Part shown: positions 44,076-53,166 of the stretch, one piece after another
Position numbering within the stretch: the stretch's first letter is position 1
Layout of the letters: each line of letters begins with the position of its first letter
Source of the DNA: an uncultured Celeribacter sp.
GTDB lineage: Bacteria > Pseudomonadota > Alphaproteobacteria > Rhodobacterales > Rhodobacteraceae
Length of the DNA stretch: 64,000 nucleotides
Direction: 5' to 3'
NCBI RefSeq assembly: GCF_963675965.1
Contig: NZ_OY780935.1
Span: 1,600,501 to 1,664,500, forward strand
Translations under genes and position numbers: made by a program
Notes under the pieces: generated by a model
Told to the model about the DNA's origin: nothing
The model's input: the letters and a program-made list of their open reading frames with translations, nothing else
The model's database searches: none

Positions 44076-45110
44076 ATGACCGACAAGACGATCCTGAAAG
44101 CGCTGAAAGGCGAGGTGCAGAAAGTCCCGCCGATCTGGATGATGCGCCAGGCCGGGCGGTACCTGCCGGAATATCGCGCCACCCGCGCAGAGGCCGGGGA
44201 CTTCCTGTCGCTGTGCTACAACTCCGATCTGGCCACGGAGGTGACGTTGCAGCCGATCCGGCGCTATGGCTTTGACGCCGCAATCCTTTTTGCCGACATT
44301 TTGCTGTTGCCGCAGGCGCTTGGCGCGGATCTGTGGTTCGTCACCGGCGAGGGCCCGCGCCTGTCGACCATCACCGCAGACGCCGATTTTGCCAAACTCA
44401 AGAGCAAGGACGATATCCACGACAAACTTGCGCCGATCTACGAAACGGTGCGCATCCTGTCGCAAGAATTGCCCCGCGAAACGACGCTGATCGGCTTTGC
44501 CGGGGCGCCCTGGACTGTGGCGACCTATATGATTGCAGGTCGCGGGACCAAAGATCAGGGCCCGGCCCATGCGCTGCGCGAAGGCAACAATGAGCTCTTT
44601 GAGAAGATCATCGACCTTTTGACCGAAGGCACCATCGAATATCTCGATCAGCAAATTCAGGCAGGCGCCGAAGTGGTCAAGATCTTTGACAGCTGGGCCG
44701 GGAGCCTTAAGGGCGAGGCCTTTGAGAAATACGCCGTCGCGCCCGCCCGCAAGATCACAGCCGAACTCAAAGCCCGGCACCCGGGCATCCCGGTGATCGG
44801 CTTCCCGCGCGAGGCGGGCGACGGCTATATCGGGTTCCATGCCAAAACCGGCGTCGATTGCGTTGCCCTCGACAATTCCGTGAGCCCGGAATGGGGTGCT
44901 GCCAATGTGCAAAAGGATGGCTGCGTTCAGGGCAATCTGGCTTCAAGCCATATGGTGACAGGCGGACAGGCCCTGATCGACGAGGTACGCCATGTGCGCG
45001 AGGCCTTTTCCAAAGGTCCGCATATTTTCAACCTTGGTCATGGTATCACGCCGGACGCCGACCCGGACAATGTCAGCCTGATGATCGAGACGCTCAGAGA
45101 AAACGCCTAA
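44076..45110 (+). CDS. hemE: Uroporphyrinogen decarboxylase
   Basis: HemE removes four carboxyl groups from uroporphyrinogen III to give coproporphyrinogen III, the substrate of HemN and HemF nearby. The 344-residue protein has the N-terminal signature PPIWMMRQAGRYLPEYR, the FADIL segment with the catalytic Asp, the GFAGAPWT motif and a C-terminal FNLGHGI. ATG at 44076 follows GGGAGG by six bases; the frame runs open to 43275, antisense to hemC, without a start of its own. A strong terminator follows. Confidence 0.97.
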   Translation: MTDKTILKALKGEVQKVPPIWMMRQAGRYLPEYRATRAEAGDFLSLCYNSDLATEVTLQPIRRYGFDAAILFADILLLPQALGADLWFVTGEGPRLSTITADADFAKLKSKDDIHDKLAPIYETVRILSQELPRETTLIGFAGAPWTVATYMIAGRGTKDQGPAHALREGNNELFEKIIDLLTEGTIEYLDQQIQAGAEVVKIFDSWAGSLKGEAFEKYAVAPARKITAELKARHPGIPVIGFPREAGDGYIGFHAKTGVDCVALDNSVSPEWGAANVQKDGCVQGNLASSHMVTGGQALIDEVRHVREAFSKGPHIFNLGHGITPDADPDNVSLMIETLRENA

Positions 45111-45115
45111 ATGAC

Positions 45116-45143
45116 AAAGCCCCGCCTGAAGCGGGGCTTTTTT
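45116..45143 (+). terminator. Rho-independent terminator after hemE
   Basis: AAAGCCCCGC (45116-45125) pairs with GCGGGGCTTT (45131-45140), five-base loop, then TTT. It begins six bases after the hemE stop. Confidence 0.92.
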
Positions 45144-45179
45144 CATCGGCAGGGAGCGGGTTAGACTGCGGCCAAAGCC

Positions 45180-46073
45180 TTATACCCATTTCGCCATCGG
45201 CGGCAGCGACATCAGCACCGCATCCGGGTTGTGGCCCGTCTCAAGACCAAATTTCGTGCCCCGGTCGTAGACCAGATTATATTCTGCGTAGAGACCACGA
45301 TGCACGAGCTGCGCATCCTTGTCAGCTTCGCTCCAAGGCGTGTTGCGCCGCTTTTCCGTCGCCCCCAGAAATGCGGGCAGAAAGGCACGACCGACATCCT
45401 GGGTGAACGCGAAATCCTTTTCCCAGTCGCCGCTGTTGTGGTCGTCGAAAAAGATACCGCCCACGCCCCGCGCCCGGCCCCGGTGCGGGATGTAGAAATA
45501 TTCGTCCGCCCAGGCTTTGTAGCGCGGGTAATAGGTGGGATCGTGGCGGTCGCAATGGGCTTTCTGCACCGCATGGAACGCCTCTGTATCTTCCGCATAT
45601 TCGATGCAGGGATTAAGGTCGGACCCGCCCCCGAACCACCAGCCATGCGGCGTCCAGAACATTCGCGTGTTCATATGCACCGCCGGGGTGTGCGGGTTCT
45701 GCATATGGGCCACCAGTGAAATCCCCGAGGCCCAGAACCGCGGATCATCGGCCATGCCCGGCAATCCCTTGCGCGCGGCCATGGACCGTTGCGCCCGGTC
45801 GCCCAGCTGCCCGTAGACCGTCGAAATATTCACCCCGACCTTTTCAAACACGCGCCCGCCGCGCAGCACCGACATCAGACCGCCGCCGGCGTCCGAACCA
45901 TCCTCCGAACTGCGCGTGGTCTCGGAAACTTCAAAACGCCCTGCCGGCAGCTCCGCCAACGGCCCCTCGGCCTGACTGTCTTCCAGCGTCTCGAACGCGG
46001 CAACGATCTCGTCGCGCAGGCTGCGAAACCATGCTGAAGCGCGGTGTTTTTCATCAGTCATTTCCGGGTGCAT
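45180..46073 (-). CDS. hemF: Oxygen-dependent coproporphyrinogen III oxidase
   Basis: HemF uses oxygen to convert coproporphyrinogen III to protoporphyrinogen IX. The 297-residue protein has the conserved GVNISTVYG, PHGWWFGGGSDLNP, HNSGDWEKDF-like, and RGLYAEYNLVYDRGTKFGL segments of the family. With hemN 4 kb away the cell can make heme with or without oxygen. It is convergent with hemE and divergent from a small lipoprotein gene. Confidence 0.97.
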   Translation of the reverse strand: MHPEMTDEKHRASAWFRSLRDEIVAAFETLEDSQAEGPLAELPAGRFEVSETTRSSEDGSDAGGGLMSVLRGGRVFEKVGVNISTVYGQLGDRAQRSMAARKGLPGMADDPRFWASGISLVAHMQNPHTPAVHMNTRMFWTPHGWWFGGGSDLNPCIEYAEDTEAFHAVQKAHCDRHDPTYYPRYKAWADEYFYIPHRGRARGVGGIFFDDHNSGDWEKDFAFTQDVGRAFLPAFLGATEKRRNTPWSEADKDAQLVHRGLYAEYNLVYDRGTKFGLETGHNPDAVLMSLPPMAKWV

Positions 46074-46201
46074 CAGCGCGTCCTCATCCTATCGTCACAT
46101 GTGGGCCAGAGTTACCAGCTTTGGCGTCAGATCAGCAAGCGCCCTTCCCCAGCGACGGAAATCCGATATGATGCCGTTAAGTGTAAAAAGGAGTGTGTCC
46201 C

Positions 46202-46576
46202 ATGCGTTGGTTAATTCCGCTTGCCATTCTTCCGCTGCTTGCAGCCTGTACGCAGCAACAAATGTGTATCTCACGCGAAACCAAACATTTGCGTCAGGTG
46301 CAGGACTTCATCGCCACGGCTGAAGGCAACCTCAACCGCGGCTATGCCTTGGTCAGCAAAGACTATGTCGACTACGACATCGAACGCTGCGGCGAACGCA
46401 AAGATGGCCGTCCGATTTTCTGCCGGGTGCCCGAAGTGCATACACGTCTGGTGCCACAATCTATCGATCTGGATGCAGAAGCTGCAAAACTGGCGGCTCT
46501 TCAAAAGAAAGAGGCCCAGCTACAGATCCAGGCCAATGCCGGCATTGCCGCCTGTAAGCAGCAGTTTCCGGAATAA
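46202..46576 (+). CDS. Small lipoprotein of unknown function
   Basis: The 124-residue protein has a lipoprotein signal: MRWLIPLAILPLLAAC, with the lipobox LAAC and Cys16. The mature part is mostly helical with further Cys residues, two of them in the central ERCGERKDGRPIFC segment, and ends in an Ala/Gln-rich helix. AAGGAG lies nine bases before the ATG. It should be anchored in the outer membrane or inner membrane facing the periplasm. I do not recognise a domain with known function. Confidence 0.75.
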   Translation: MRWLIPLAILPLLAACTQQQMCISRETKHLRQVQDFIATAEGNLNRGYALVSKDYVDYDIERCGERKDGRPIFCRVPEVHTRLVPQSIDLDAEAAKLAALQKKEAQLQIQANAGIAACKQQFPE

Positions 46577-46626
46577 TCACCTGATCCGCGGCTGCGATCT
46601 GCCCCTGCGCACCCCGGCGCAGGGTC

Positions 46627-47439
46627 TTAATGGGTGGGCGCGTCGACCGGATCGACCAGCGTGCGCCCACCATCGACGGTCAGGATCTGACCGGTCATGA
46701 AGCAGGAGCATTCCGACGCCAGATATTGTACCGTCTCTGCCACTTCGGTGGCCGGGGCCACGCGGCGCAAAGGTGTCTTGGCGATGATTTCGTTGCGATA
46801 GTCCGGGTTGTCCGCCAAAGTGTCCTTGAGGCTGGCGCTAAGCACAGAGCCAAAGGCCACCGCGTTCACCCGGATGCGATTTGGCGCCAGCGCCACGGCC
46901 ATGGAGCGGGTCATCTGATCCACAGCCGCCGAAGAAATCGAAAAACCCAGAAGTTCGGGCTGCGACCGGCGCGCCGCGATGGACGACAGGTTGACGATGG
47001 AGCCGACAACACCGTTCTGATCCTCAGAGGCTTCGGCGCGTTTGATCATCCATTTCGCGACATGCTGCGTCAGTCGTAGCGACGTCATCAGGTTCTGCTC
47101 CAGCAGAATTTCAACATTGTCGTCTTCGGCGCACAGCGGATCGCTGTCGGCCACCTGCCGGGAAGCGTTGACCAGAATGTCGACCCCATCGAAATGATCG
47201 AGCGTAGCGGACAGCAGATTGGCAATGGTCAGCTTTTCCCGCAGATCCCCGGCGAAATAGGCAATGCGGGCATCGTCTGCCTCGGCGGCCTCGCCATATT
47301 CCGCGATCAGGCTGCTTTCGTCACGGTCGGCACACATCACATTGGCGCCCTGAGCCTCGAAATGACGCGCAATGGCCAGACCCACCCCATTGGCAGCCCC
47401 GGTCACGATGGCTGTTTTTCCTGCAATCGAAAAACTCAT
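46627..47439 (-). CDS. Short-chain dehydrogenase/reductase-fold protein lacking catalytic Tyr and Lys
   Basis: The 270-residue protein has the SDR fold: nucleotide motif TGAANGVG (13-20), a cofactor-side segment CADRD, and the catalytic-Ser strand IVNLSS (Ser153). At the usual YxxxK motif the sequence is GFSISSAAV, so Phe166 and Ser170 replace Tyr and Lys, and the NNAG motif is NASR. The C-terminal part (FMTGQILTVDGG) is normal. It may bind nucleotide without SDR catalysis. The start at 47439 follows GGTGAGAG; the frame is open to 47583. It lies 31 bases after the rsmC-like gene. Confidence 0.88.
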   Translation of the reverse strand: MSFSIAGKTAIVTGAANGVGLAIARHFEAQGANVMCADRDESSLIAEYGEAAEADDARIAYFAGDLREKLTIANLLSATLDHFDGVDILVNASRQVADSDPLCAEDDNVEILLEQNLMTSLRLTQHVAKWMIKRAEASEDQNGVVGSIVNLSSIAARRSQPELLGFSISSAAVDQMTRSMAVALAPNRIRVNAVAFGSVLSASLKDTLADNPDYRNEIIAKTPLRRVAPATEVAETVQYLASECSCFMTGQILTVDGGRTLVDPVDAPTH

Positions 47440-47470
47440 GCTCTCACCTCTATCGGTTGTTAGCGCCATC

Positions 47471-48451
47471 CTAGGCGTTTCGCGGGCCCCTGCGAAGGGG
47501 TTTCGCTGCGTGAAGAATCTTAAACCCGCCGGGTCCGCCAATCTCCGCGCATGTGGCGAAATATTCGGCAAGCGTCGCCTCATAGGGCAATTGCCGGTTT
47601 GCCACCAGCCAAAGCTGTCCCTGTGGGCTCAGCATGGCCGCGGCGGCACGAATGAAGGCCTGACCCAACTCCGGCTCGGCCGCGCGGCTGGTGTGGAACG
47701 GCGGGTTCATGATCACACCGTCGAGCAACTGCGGCGGTTTGAAACGCGTAGCATCTTCCCAGTGGAACACCGCCCGCGCGTCCGGCAGGTTATCCTGCGC
47801 CGAGCGCAAGGCCGCCGCTTCGGCCTCAACCACATGCAATTCGCGCACCTCATCATGCGCCAGAATGTGACGTGACAGATAGCCCCAGCCCGCACCCAGA
47901 TCGGCCAGACGCGCTGGCAGTTTATCCGGCAGCGCGGCGACCAGCGCCGCCGAAGCCTTGTCGATCCGGTCAACTGAAAAAACACCCAGGCGTGTCACGA
48001 ATCCGTCGACCAGTTGCAAAGCGCCCGGATCGGCCCAGTCTGCAAAAGCGCCGTTTTCAATCGCGAAGATCTTGCCATGGGCCTTGGACAGAACCTGACT
48101 GACCGTCGCGCGTTTGCGAATGTCTTTGAGCAGGCTGTCTATGCCGTCGGTTTTTTGCCCATCGACCACCACACGCGGCGCGCGTGCTGCGGCGTCGGCA
48201 ATCAGCGCCCGGGCCTCGGCCTTGGCGCGGGGCACGGCGACGATGGCCAGATCGAAATCGCCCTCGGCCTCGCAGCGTACATCATATCCTGCGGCCGCGA
48301 AGGCATCGTGATCAGGCTTGAACCCCTGAACGATTTGCAACTTTGCACCAGCCAACGGCGACAGATCCGCCCCGGCACGCGGACGGTAGACCACCACGCG
48401 GTCGGCCGGCGCGGAGCCGTCCAGGAAAAGGGGAAGACGCGGGGACACCAT
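47471..48451 (-). CDS. rsmC: RsmC-like 16S rRNA guanine-N2 methyltransferase
   Basis: The 326-residue protein has a degenerate N-terminal methyltransferase-like half and a C-terminal SAM-dependent half with DLGAGWGYLS (SAM motif I) and the catalytic NPPFH motif of N2-guanine methyltransferases. E. coli RsmC modifies G1207 of 16S rRNA and has 343 residues with the same two-part plan; RlmG-like activity is the alternative. It lies 18 bases after clpS. Confidence 0.83.
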   Translation of the reverse strand: MVSPRLPLFLDGSAPADRVVVYRPRAGADLSPLAGAKLQIVQGFKPDHDAFAAAGYDVRCEAEGDFDLAIVAVPRAKAEARALIADAAARAPRVVVDGQKTDGIDSLLKDIRKRATVSQVLSKAHGKIFAIENGAFADWADPGALQLVDGFVTRLGVFSVDRIDKASAALVAALPDKLPARLADLGAGWGYLSRHILAHDEVRELHVVEAEAAALRSAQDNLPDARAVFHWEDATRFKPPQLLDGVIMNPPFHTSRAAEPELGQAFIRAAAAMLSPQGQLWLVANRQLPYEATLAEYFATCAEIGGPGGFKILHAAKPLRRGPRNA

Positions 48452-48469
48452 GTCAGACAGGCGAAACGC

Positions 48470-48814
48470 CTATTCCTTTTCCATGGTGCATTGCAGCGGG
48501 TGCTGATGGCGGCGGGCGAATTCCATCACCTGTTGCACCTTGGTTTCCGCGATCTCAAAGGGGAACACCCCGACCACGGCCAAACCTTTTTTGTGCACGG
48601 TCAGCATGATCTCGGTCGCATGGCCGTGACCGATCCCGAAAAACCGCTCAAGCACCAGAACCACGAATTCCATCGGCGTGTAGTCATCGTTGAGCAACAT
48701 CACCTTGTAAAGGGGCGGCCGCTTGGTCTTGGGCTTGGTCTTCAGCGCAACGCCGACATCGCCGTCGTCGAAACGGTCGTCTTTGTCAGCCATCATGTGA
48801 GGCGAGAGGGTCAC
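48470..48814 (-). CDS. clpS: ClpS, N-end rule adaptor for ClpAP
   Basis: ClpS binds N-degrons and hands substrates to ClpA. The 114-residue protein has a disordered acidic N-terminus, the fold core PLYKVMLLNDDYTPMEFV with the pocket residues DDYTP, and the conserved MLTVHKKG and HPLQCTMEKE. I prefer the GTG at 48814, eight bases after GGAG; the ATGs at 48796 and 48793 have weaker leaders. No clpA is in this window, whereas many bacteria have it adjacent. Confidence 0.93.
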   Translation of the reverse strand: MTLSPHMMADKDDRFDDGDVGVALKTKPKTKRPPLYKVMLLNDDYTPMEFVVLVLERFFGIGHGHATEIMLTVHKKGLAVVGVFPFEIAETKVQQVMEFARRHQHPLQCTMEKE

Positions 48815-48933
48815 TCTGACGTCTCCGAATTGTTGTCTACGCGAAAAGGGGATCGTGTTCGGCCCGTTATATAGACCCTTTTGTGCCCGAATAAAGAGGG
48901 TTATGCCCCTACAGGCGAAGGAGAGCCTAACAG

Positions 48934-49638
48934 ATGACGGTAAAAATTGCGACAATCGCCTTTGATGCGGACGATACGCTTTGGGAAAATGAAGCCTTCT
49001 TTCGGGTCACGCAAGAGCGATTCGCAGATCTCCTTGCGGATTTCACCGAGCCCAATCACCTGGCCGAACGCCTGCTGGACGCCGAGCGGCGCAACCTTGG
49101 CCACTACGGGTTCGGGATCAAGGGCTTTGTTCTATCGATGATCGAAACCGCCATCGAAGTGACCGAAAAACGCGTACCCGCCTCTGTCATCGCCGAGCTG
49201 ATTGCAGCCGGTCAGGACATGCTGCGCCATCCGATCCATCTGCTCGACGGCGCCGAAGACACGGTGCGTGCGCTGGCGGAAACCCATGAAATTCTGCTGG
49301 TAACCAAGGGGGACCTGCTGGACCAGGAACGCAAGCTGGCACAGTCCGGGCTGGGCGATCTGTTCGACGGGATCGAAATCGTTTCGACCAAGACCACCCC
49401 CGTCTACCAAGGCATCTTCGCCAAACACGGAGTGGCTCCCGAGGCCGCGATGATGATCGGCAACTCTCTGAAATCCGACGTCATTCCGCCTATTGAGGCC
49501 GGTGCCTGGGGCGTCTATGTGCCGCATAACATCACCTGGGAAATCGAACGGGCCGATGCGCCCAAAGGTCACCCGCGCTTTCGTCATCTCGACACGCTCA
49601 CCACCCTGCCCGCGCTGATCGCGCAACTGGCAAGCTGA
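48934..49638 (+). CDS. HAD-family phosphatase-like hydrolase
   Basis: The 234-residue protein has the HAD motif I FDADDTLW with the nucleophile Asp, motif II in LLVTKGD, a motif III Lys near KTTPVYQ, and motif IV in GNSLKSDVIPP. The four-helix cap between motifs I and II resembles YjjG/haloacid dehalogenase-like type. AAGGAG lies ten bases before the ATG. Likely a small-molecule phosphatase; the substrate is not predictable. It is divergent from clpS. Confidence 0.85.
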   Translation: MTVKIATIAFDADDTLWENEAFFRVTQERFADLLADFTEPNHLAERLLDAERRNLGHYGFGIKGFVLSMIETAIEVTEKRVPASVIAELIAAGQDMLRHPIHLLDGAEDTVRALAETHEILLVTKGDLLDQERKLAQSGLGDLFDGIEIVSTKTTPVYQGIFAKHGVAPEAAMMIGNSLKSDVIPPIEAGAWGVYVPHNITWEIERADAPKGHPRFRHLDTLTTLPALIAQLAS

Positions 49639-49708
49639 TCGGTCAGGCCGCGATCTATTCAGCATCTGGTGGAGAGACCCTTAGCGCCCCCTAGATGTGG
49701 AAACCTCC

Positions 49709-49753
49709 TTGAGAAAAGCCATTAAAACCCTTGAAAATTAGTGGTTTTCTCAA
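49709..49753 (+). repeat. Inverted repeat before the carboxypeptidase gene
   Basis: TTGAGAAAAGCC (49709-49720) and GGTTTTCTCAA (49743-49753) pair apart from one extra base, around a 22-base AT-rich loop that itself contains CCCTTGAAAA. It lies 72 bases before the start codon and might be an operator or a leader hairpin. I cannot name a regulator. Confidence 0.5.
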
Positions 49754-49824
49754 ATCCAAGCCTGTGCTACGCTGACCTCAATCAAAAGCTGGGCGCAAAT
49801 GATCCGGCAAACCGAGGCAGAGCA

Positions 49825-51489
49825 ATGATGAAGAGCAACGTGCAAGCGCAGGGTGTCCTGCGTGCCGTTTCAGGACGTATTTTCCCTCTCCTGTTGATCG
49901 CACTCGCGATGTCCGTCGCGATGAGCGCCCGCGCTGTGGCCGCAGAATATGCCGCACTGGTCATGGATGCGCGCAATGGCAAGGTGCTGCATGCCACCAA
50001 TGCCGACACACGGCTGCATCCGGCTTCCCTGACCAAGATGATGACGCTGTATATCGCCTTCGAAGCCATCGAGCATGGCGAAATCGGGCTGGACGACATG
50101 GTGACCGTCTCGCGGCACGCGGCGTCTGAACCGCCGTCCAAACTGGGGCTGCGGCCAGGTCAGAAGATCAAGCTGCGCTATCTGATCCGCGCCGCAGCGG
50201 TGAAATCCGCCAATGACGCCGCCACCGCAATCGGCGAAGCGCTGGAAGGGTCCGAAGCGGCCTTTGCTCGGCGCATGAACCGTACCGCGCAGGCCCTTGG
50301 CATGTCGCGCACCACCTTCAAGAACGCCAATGGGTTGACCGAGGCAGGCCACCTGTCCACCGCACGCGACATGACCGTGCTAGGGCGACATCTGTTTTAC
50401 GATTTCCCGCAGTATTACAACCTGTTCTCGCGCAAGACCGCCGACGCAGGCGTGCGGACCGTCAGCCATACCAACACCCGTTTTCTGAACTCCTACCCAG
50501 GCGCAGACGGCATCAAGACTGGCTATACCTCGGCGGCGGGGTTCAACCTTGTGGCTTCTGCCCGCCATGGCAATGAGCGTATTATCACCACCGTGTTCGG
50601 TGGCCGTTCGACCGCATCGCGCAACGCCAAGGTCACGGAGCTGATGGATCTTGGCTTCAAACGCGCCCCGACGCGTGTTGCCGAGATCAAACCGCAGCGT
50701 CCGCCCTATCTGGGCAAAGTCGGCGCAGCGACCATCACGGTGGCCGGCAATGAGGATGCGCCGGCTCAGGCCTCCAAAATCGTGCGGGTGAGCATCAATG
50801 TGACTCAAAGCCCGATCCCAGTGCCCCGCCCCGGCTCCACCCCGGCCATTGCACCCGAAAGCGAGGAGCTTTTGGTGGCGGCGTCAGATGGTGTGCTGGA
50901 CGCATTGGCCAAGGCCAAGCGGGATGAAGAACTGCTTGCGGCGGCCACCGCAGCTGCGGATGAAGCCAGCGCCATTCTGGCGGCTGCGGTCGTTGAAGAA
51001 ACACCAACTCTGCGCCCGACAGATCTGGCGCCCGTGACCGAAGACAGCAGTACCGAAACCCTGGTTGCAGAGGCCGCAACGCTCTCCGCGATCCCGGCGA
51101 TCGCGCCGACACTGCGCCCCGAAAGCCTGCAACTGGCCTCGATCGAACCGACCTCGGCCAGTCTGCAGCCTGCCGTGGCCACCACCACGGTGGCGGCGGT
51201 CGAACCCGAGGTCAGCACCCAGCAGATCGTCACCCGCATGTCGACGTCTGGCAGCCGCCACTGGGGAATCAACATCGGCACCTATGGCAGCGAATATGAA
51301 GCCCGCAAGGAGTTGCTGCGGACCGCCCTGTCAGAGGTCGAAATGCTGGACGGCGCCCTGCGCAAGGTCGTGCGCAGCAAACGCGGCTTTGATGCCAACT
51401 TCTTGGGGATGACCGAAGATATGGCTGCGCTGGCCTGCCGCCGCCTCGAAGCCCGCGGCACCGAATGCGCCCCGCTCGGACCGTCGTGA
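49825..51489 (+). CDS. D-alanyl-D-alanine carboxypeptidase (PBP5/6-like) with C-terminal SPOR domain
   Basis: The 554-residue protein has a signal peptide (helix about 18-39, cleavage near AVAAEY), a peptidase S11 domain with SLTK (68-71, nucleophile Ser68), SAN (128-130) and KTG (231-233), a long Ala/Pro/Glu-rich linker (about 350-475), and a C-terminal SPOR domain (about 480-554) that binds denuded septal glycan. It trims stem pentapeptides in the periplasm, probably at the septum. GAGG lies eight bases before the ATG at 49825; the frame is open to 49741. SPOR in place of a PBP5-type C-terminal amphipathic anchor is common in Rhodobacterales. Confidence 0.9.
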   Translation: MMKSNVQAQGVLRAVSGRIFPLLLIALAMSVAMSARAVAAEYAALVMDARNGKVLHATNADTRLHPASLTKMMTLYIAFEAIEHGEIGLDDMVTVSRHAASEPPSKLGLRPGQKIKLRYLIRAAAVKSANDAATAIGEALEGSEAAFARRMNRTAQALGMSRTTFKNANGLTEAGHLSTARDMTVLGRHLFYDFPQYYNLFSRKTADAGVRTVSHTNTRFLNSYPGADGIKTGYTSAAGFNLVASARHGNERIITTVFGGRSTASRNAKVTELMDLGFKRAPTRVAEIKPQRPPYLGKVGAATITVAGNEDAPAQASKIVRVSINVTQSPIPVPRPGSTPAIAPESEELLVAASDGVLDALAKAKRDEELLAAATAAADEASAILAAAVVEETPTLRPTDLAPVTEDSSTETLVAEAATLSAIPAIAPTLRPESLQLASIEPTSASLQPAVATTTVAAVEPEVSTQQIVTRMSTSGSRHWGINIGTYGSEYEARKELLRTALSEVEMLDGALRKVVRSKRGFDANFLGMTEDMAALACRRLEARGTECAPLGPS

Positions 51490-51558
51490 AGACCGGCCAA
51501 AGGCAGAGCCGCCCGGCTCAACGCGACGATATAGAAACGTTTCAGAGGGCGTGAGGGC

Positions 51559-53166
51559 TCAGATCCCCGCGCCCTCTTCCACTGTCAGATCAAAGGCCGC
51601 CGCGACGAGCGCCCTCGTATAAGCCTGCTCCGGGCGCTCGAAAATGCTGTCCGCATCGCCCATTTCCACCACATCGCCGCGCTTCATCACGATCACCTTA
51701 TGGCTCAGGGCCCGCACCACGCGCAGGTCATGAGAAATAAACAGATAAGCCAGCTTGTGACGAGCTTGCAGCATGCGCAGCAGATCTACGATCTGAACCT
51801 GAACTGTCATGTCCAGCGCCGAAGTTGGCTCATCGAGCACCACAAGCCGGGGACGCAAAATCATGGCACGGGCAATCGCGATCCGCTGTCTCTGACCGCC
51901 GGAAAACTCATGCGGGTAGCGGTGGCGCGTTTCGGGATCCAGCCCGACTTCGCGCATGATGTCGATCACAGCCTGCTCTTTAGAGGCATAGCCTTCGATG
52001 CGGTGCACGCCCAGCCCCTCGGCGATGATCTGTTCGACCGTCATCCGCGGAGACAGCGACCCATAGGGGTCTTGAAACACGATCTGCATATCAGCCCGCA
52101 TTGACCGGAGCCGCCGGTTCGGCCAGCCCTGAATATCCCGCCCCAGAACAACCACCGGACCTTCGCTGGAAATCAGCCGCATCATGGCCAGCGCCAATGT
52201 GGTCTTGCCAGACCCAGATTCGCCAACGATGCCGAGCGTCTCGCCAGCGCGCACCGAAAAGGAGGCGTCATTCACGGCTTTCACATGGCCGACCGTCCGG
52301 CGCAGCAACCCGCGCTGGATCGGAAACCAGATCCGCAGCCCGTCGGTTTCAGCGACCACCTCGGCCCCTTCTGGCACCGGATCCGGTCGCCCTGTGGCCT
52401 CTGCCGCCAGCAGCATTTGCGTATAGGGATGTTTCGGATCATCAAAGATCGCCGCCGTCGGGCCGGTTTCGACAATTTCGCCATCCTTCATCACACAGAC
52501 ACGATCCGCGAGCTTGCGCACGATGTTCAGATCATGGGTGATAAACAGCATCGACATGCCCAGACGCCGTTTCAGATCGCGCAGCAATTCGAGAATCTGC
52601 GCCTGAATGGTAACGTCCAGCGCCGTGGTCGGCTCATCCGCGATCAACAGTTCGGGGTTGTTGGCCAGCGACATGGCAATCATCACCCGCTGTCGCTGTC
52701 CGCCCGAAAGCTGATGCGGATAGTCTTTGAGACGGCTTTGCGGATCGTGGATGCCGACCTGATCGAGCAGTTCGATCACCCGCGCCCGCGCCGCCGCACC
52801 GTCCATGCCATGGTGAACCAACAACACTTCAGAGAGCTGCTTTTCAATCGTGTGCAGCGGGTTGAGCGAGGTCATCGGCTCCTGAAAGATAAAGCTGATG
52901 TCATTGCCGCGCAGTTTACGCAGCTCCTTTTCCGACGCTCCGACCAGTTCCTGCCCGTTGTAGCTGATGGACCCGGACACCTGAGCGGTATCGGCCAGCA
53001 GGTTCACCGAGGACAGCGCCGTCACCGATTTCCCGGAGCCGGATTCGCCGACAAGCGCGACGGTTTCGCCCTTGTGAACTTCAAAGGACACGCCTTTGAC
53101 CGCTTCGACGATCTGGCCGTCCTGACGGAAACCGACACGAAGATCTTTGTAACGCAGCAGGCTCAT
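51559..53166 (-). CDS. yejF: Peptide ABC transporter, tandem ATPase YejF
   Basis: The 535-residue protein carries two full ABC domains. The first has GESGSGKSV, LSGGQRQR and LLIADEP; the second has GESGSGKTT, FSGGQRQR and VVLDEP. Fusion of the two ATPases is the hallmark of YejF, GsiA and DdpDF-type importers; the gene order A-B-E-F and sequence of the permeases point to YejABEF, which imports peptides such as microcin C. It overlaps yejE by four bases. Confidence 0.92.
   Translation of the reverse strand: MSLLRYKDLRVGFRQDGQIVEAVKGVSFEVHKGETVALVGESGSGKSVTALSSVNLLADTAQVSGSISYNGQELVGASEKELRKLRGNDISFIFQEPMTSLNPLHTIEKQLSEVLLVHHGMDGAAARARVIELLDQVGIHDPQSRLKDYPHQLSGGQRQRVMIAMSLANNPELLIADEPTTALDVTIQAQILELLRDLKRRLGMSMLFITHDLNIVRKLADRVCVMKDGEIVETGPTAAIFDDPKHPYTQMLLAAEATGRPDPVPEGAEVVAETDGLRIWFPIQRGLLRRTVGHVKAVNDASFSVRAGETLGIVGESGSGKTTLALAMMRLISSEGPVVVLGRDIQGWPNRRLRSMRADMQIVFQDPYGSLSPRMTVEQIIAEGLGVHRIEGYASKEQAVIDIMREVGLDPETRHRYPHEFSGGQRQRIAIARAMILRPRLVVLDEPTSALDMTVQVQIVDLLRMLQARHKLAYLFISHDLRVVRALSHKVIVMKRGDVVEMGDADSIFERPEQAYTRALVAAAFDLTVEEGAGI

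Noticed and set aside
51506..51519. Hairpin GAGCCGCCCGGCTC after the carboxypeptidase gene
   Set aside because: Short stem and no T-run; not enough for a terminator call.
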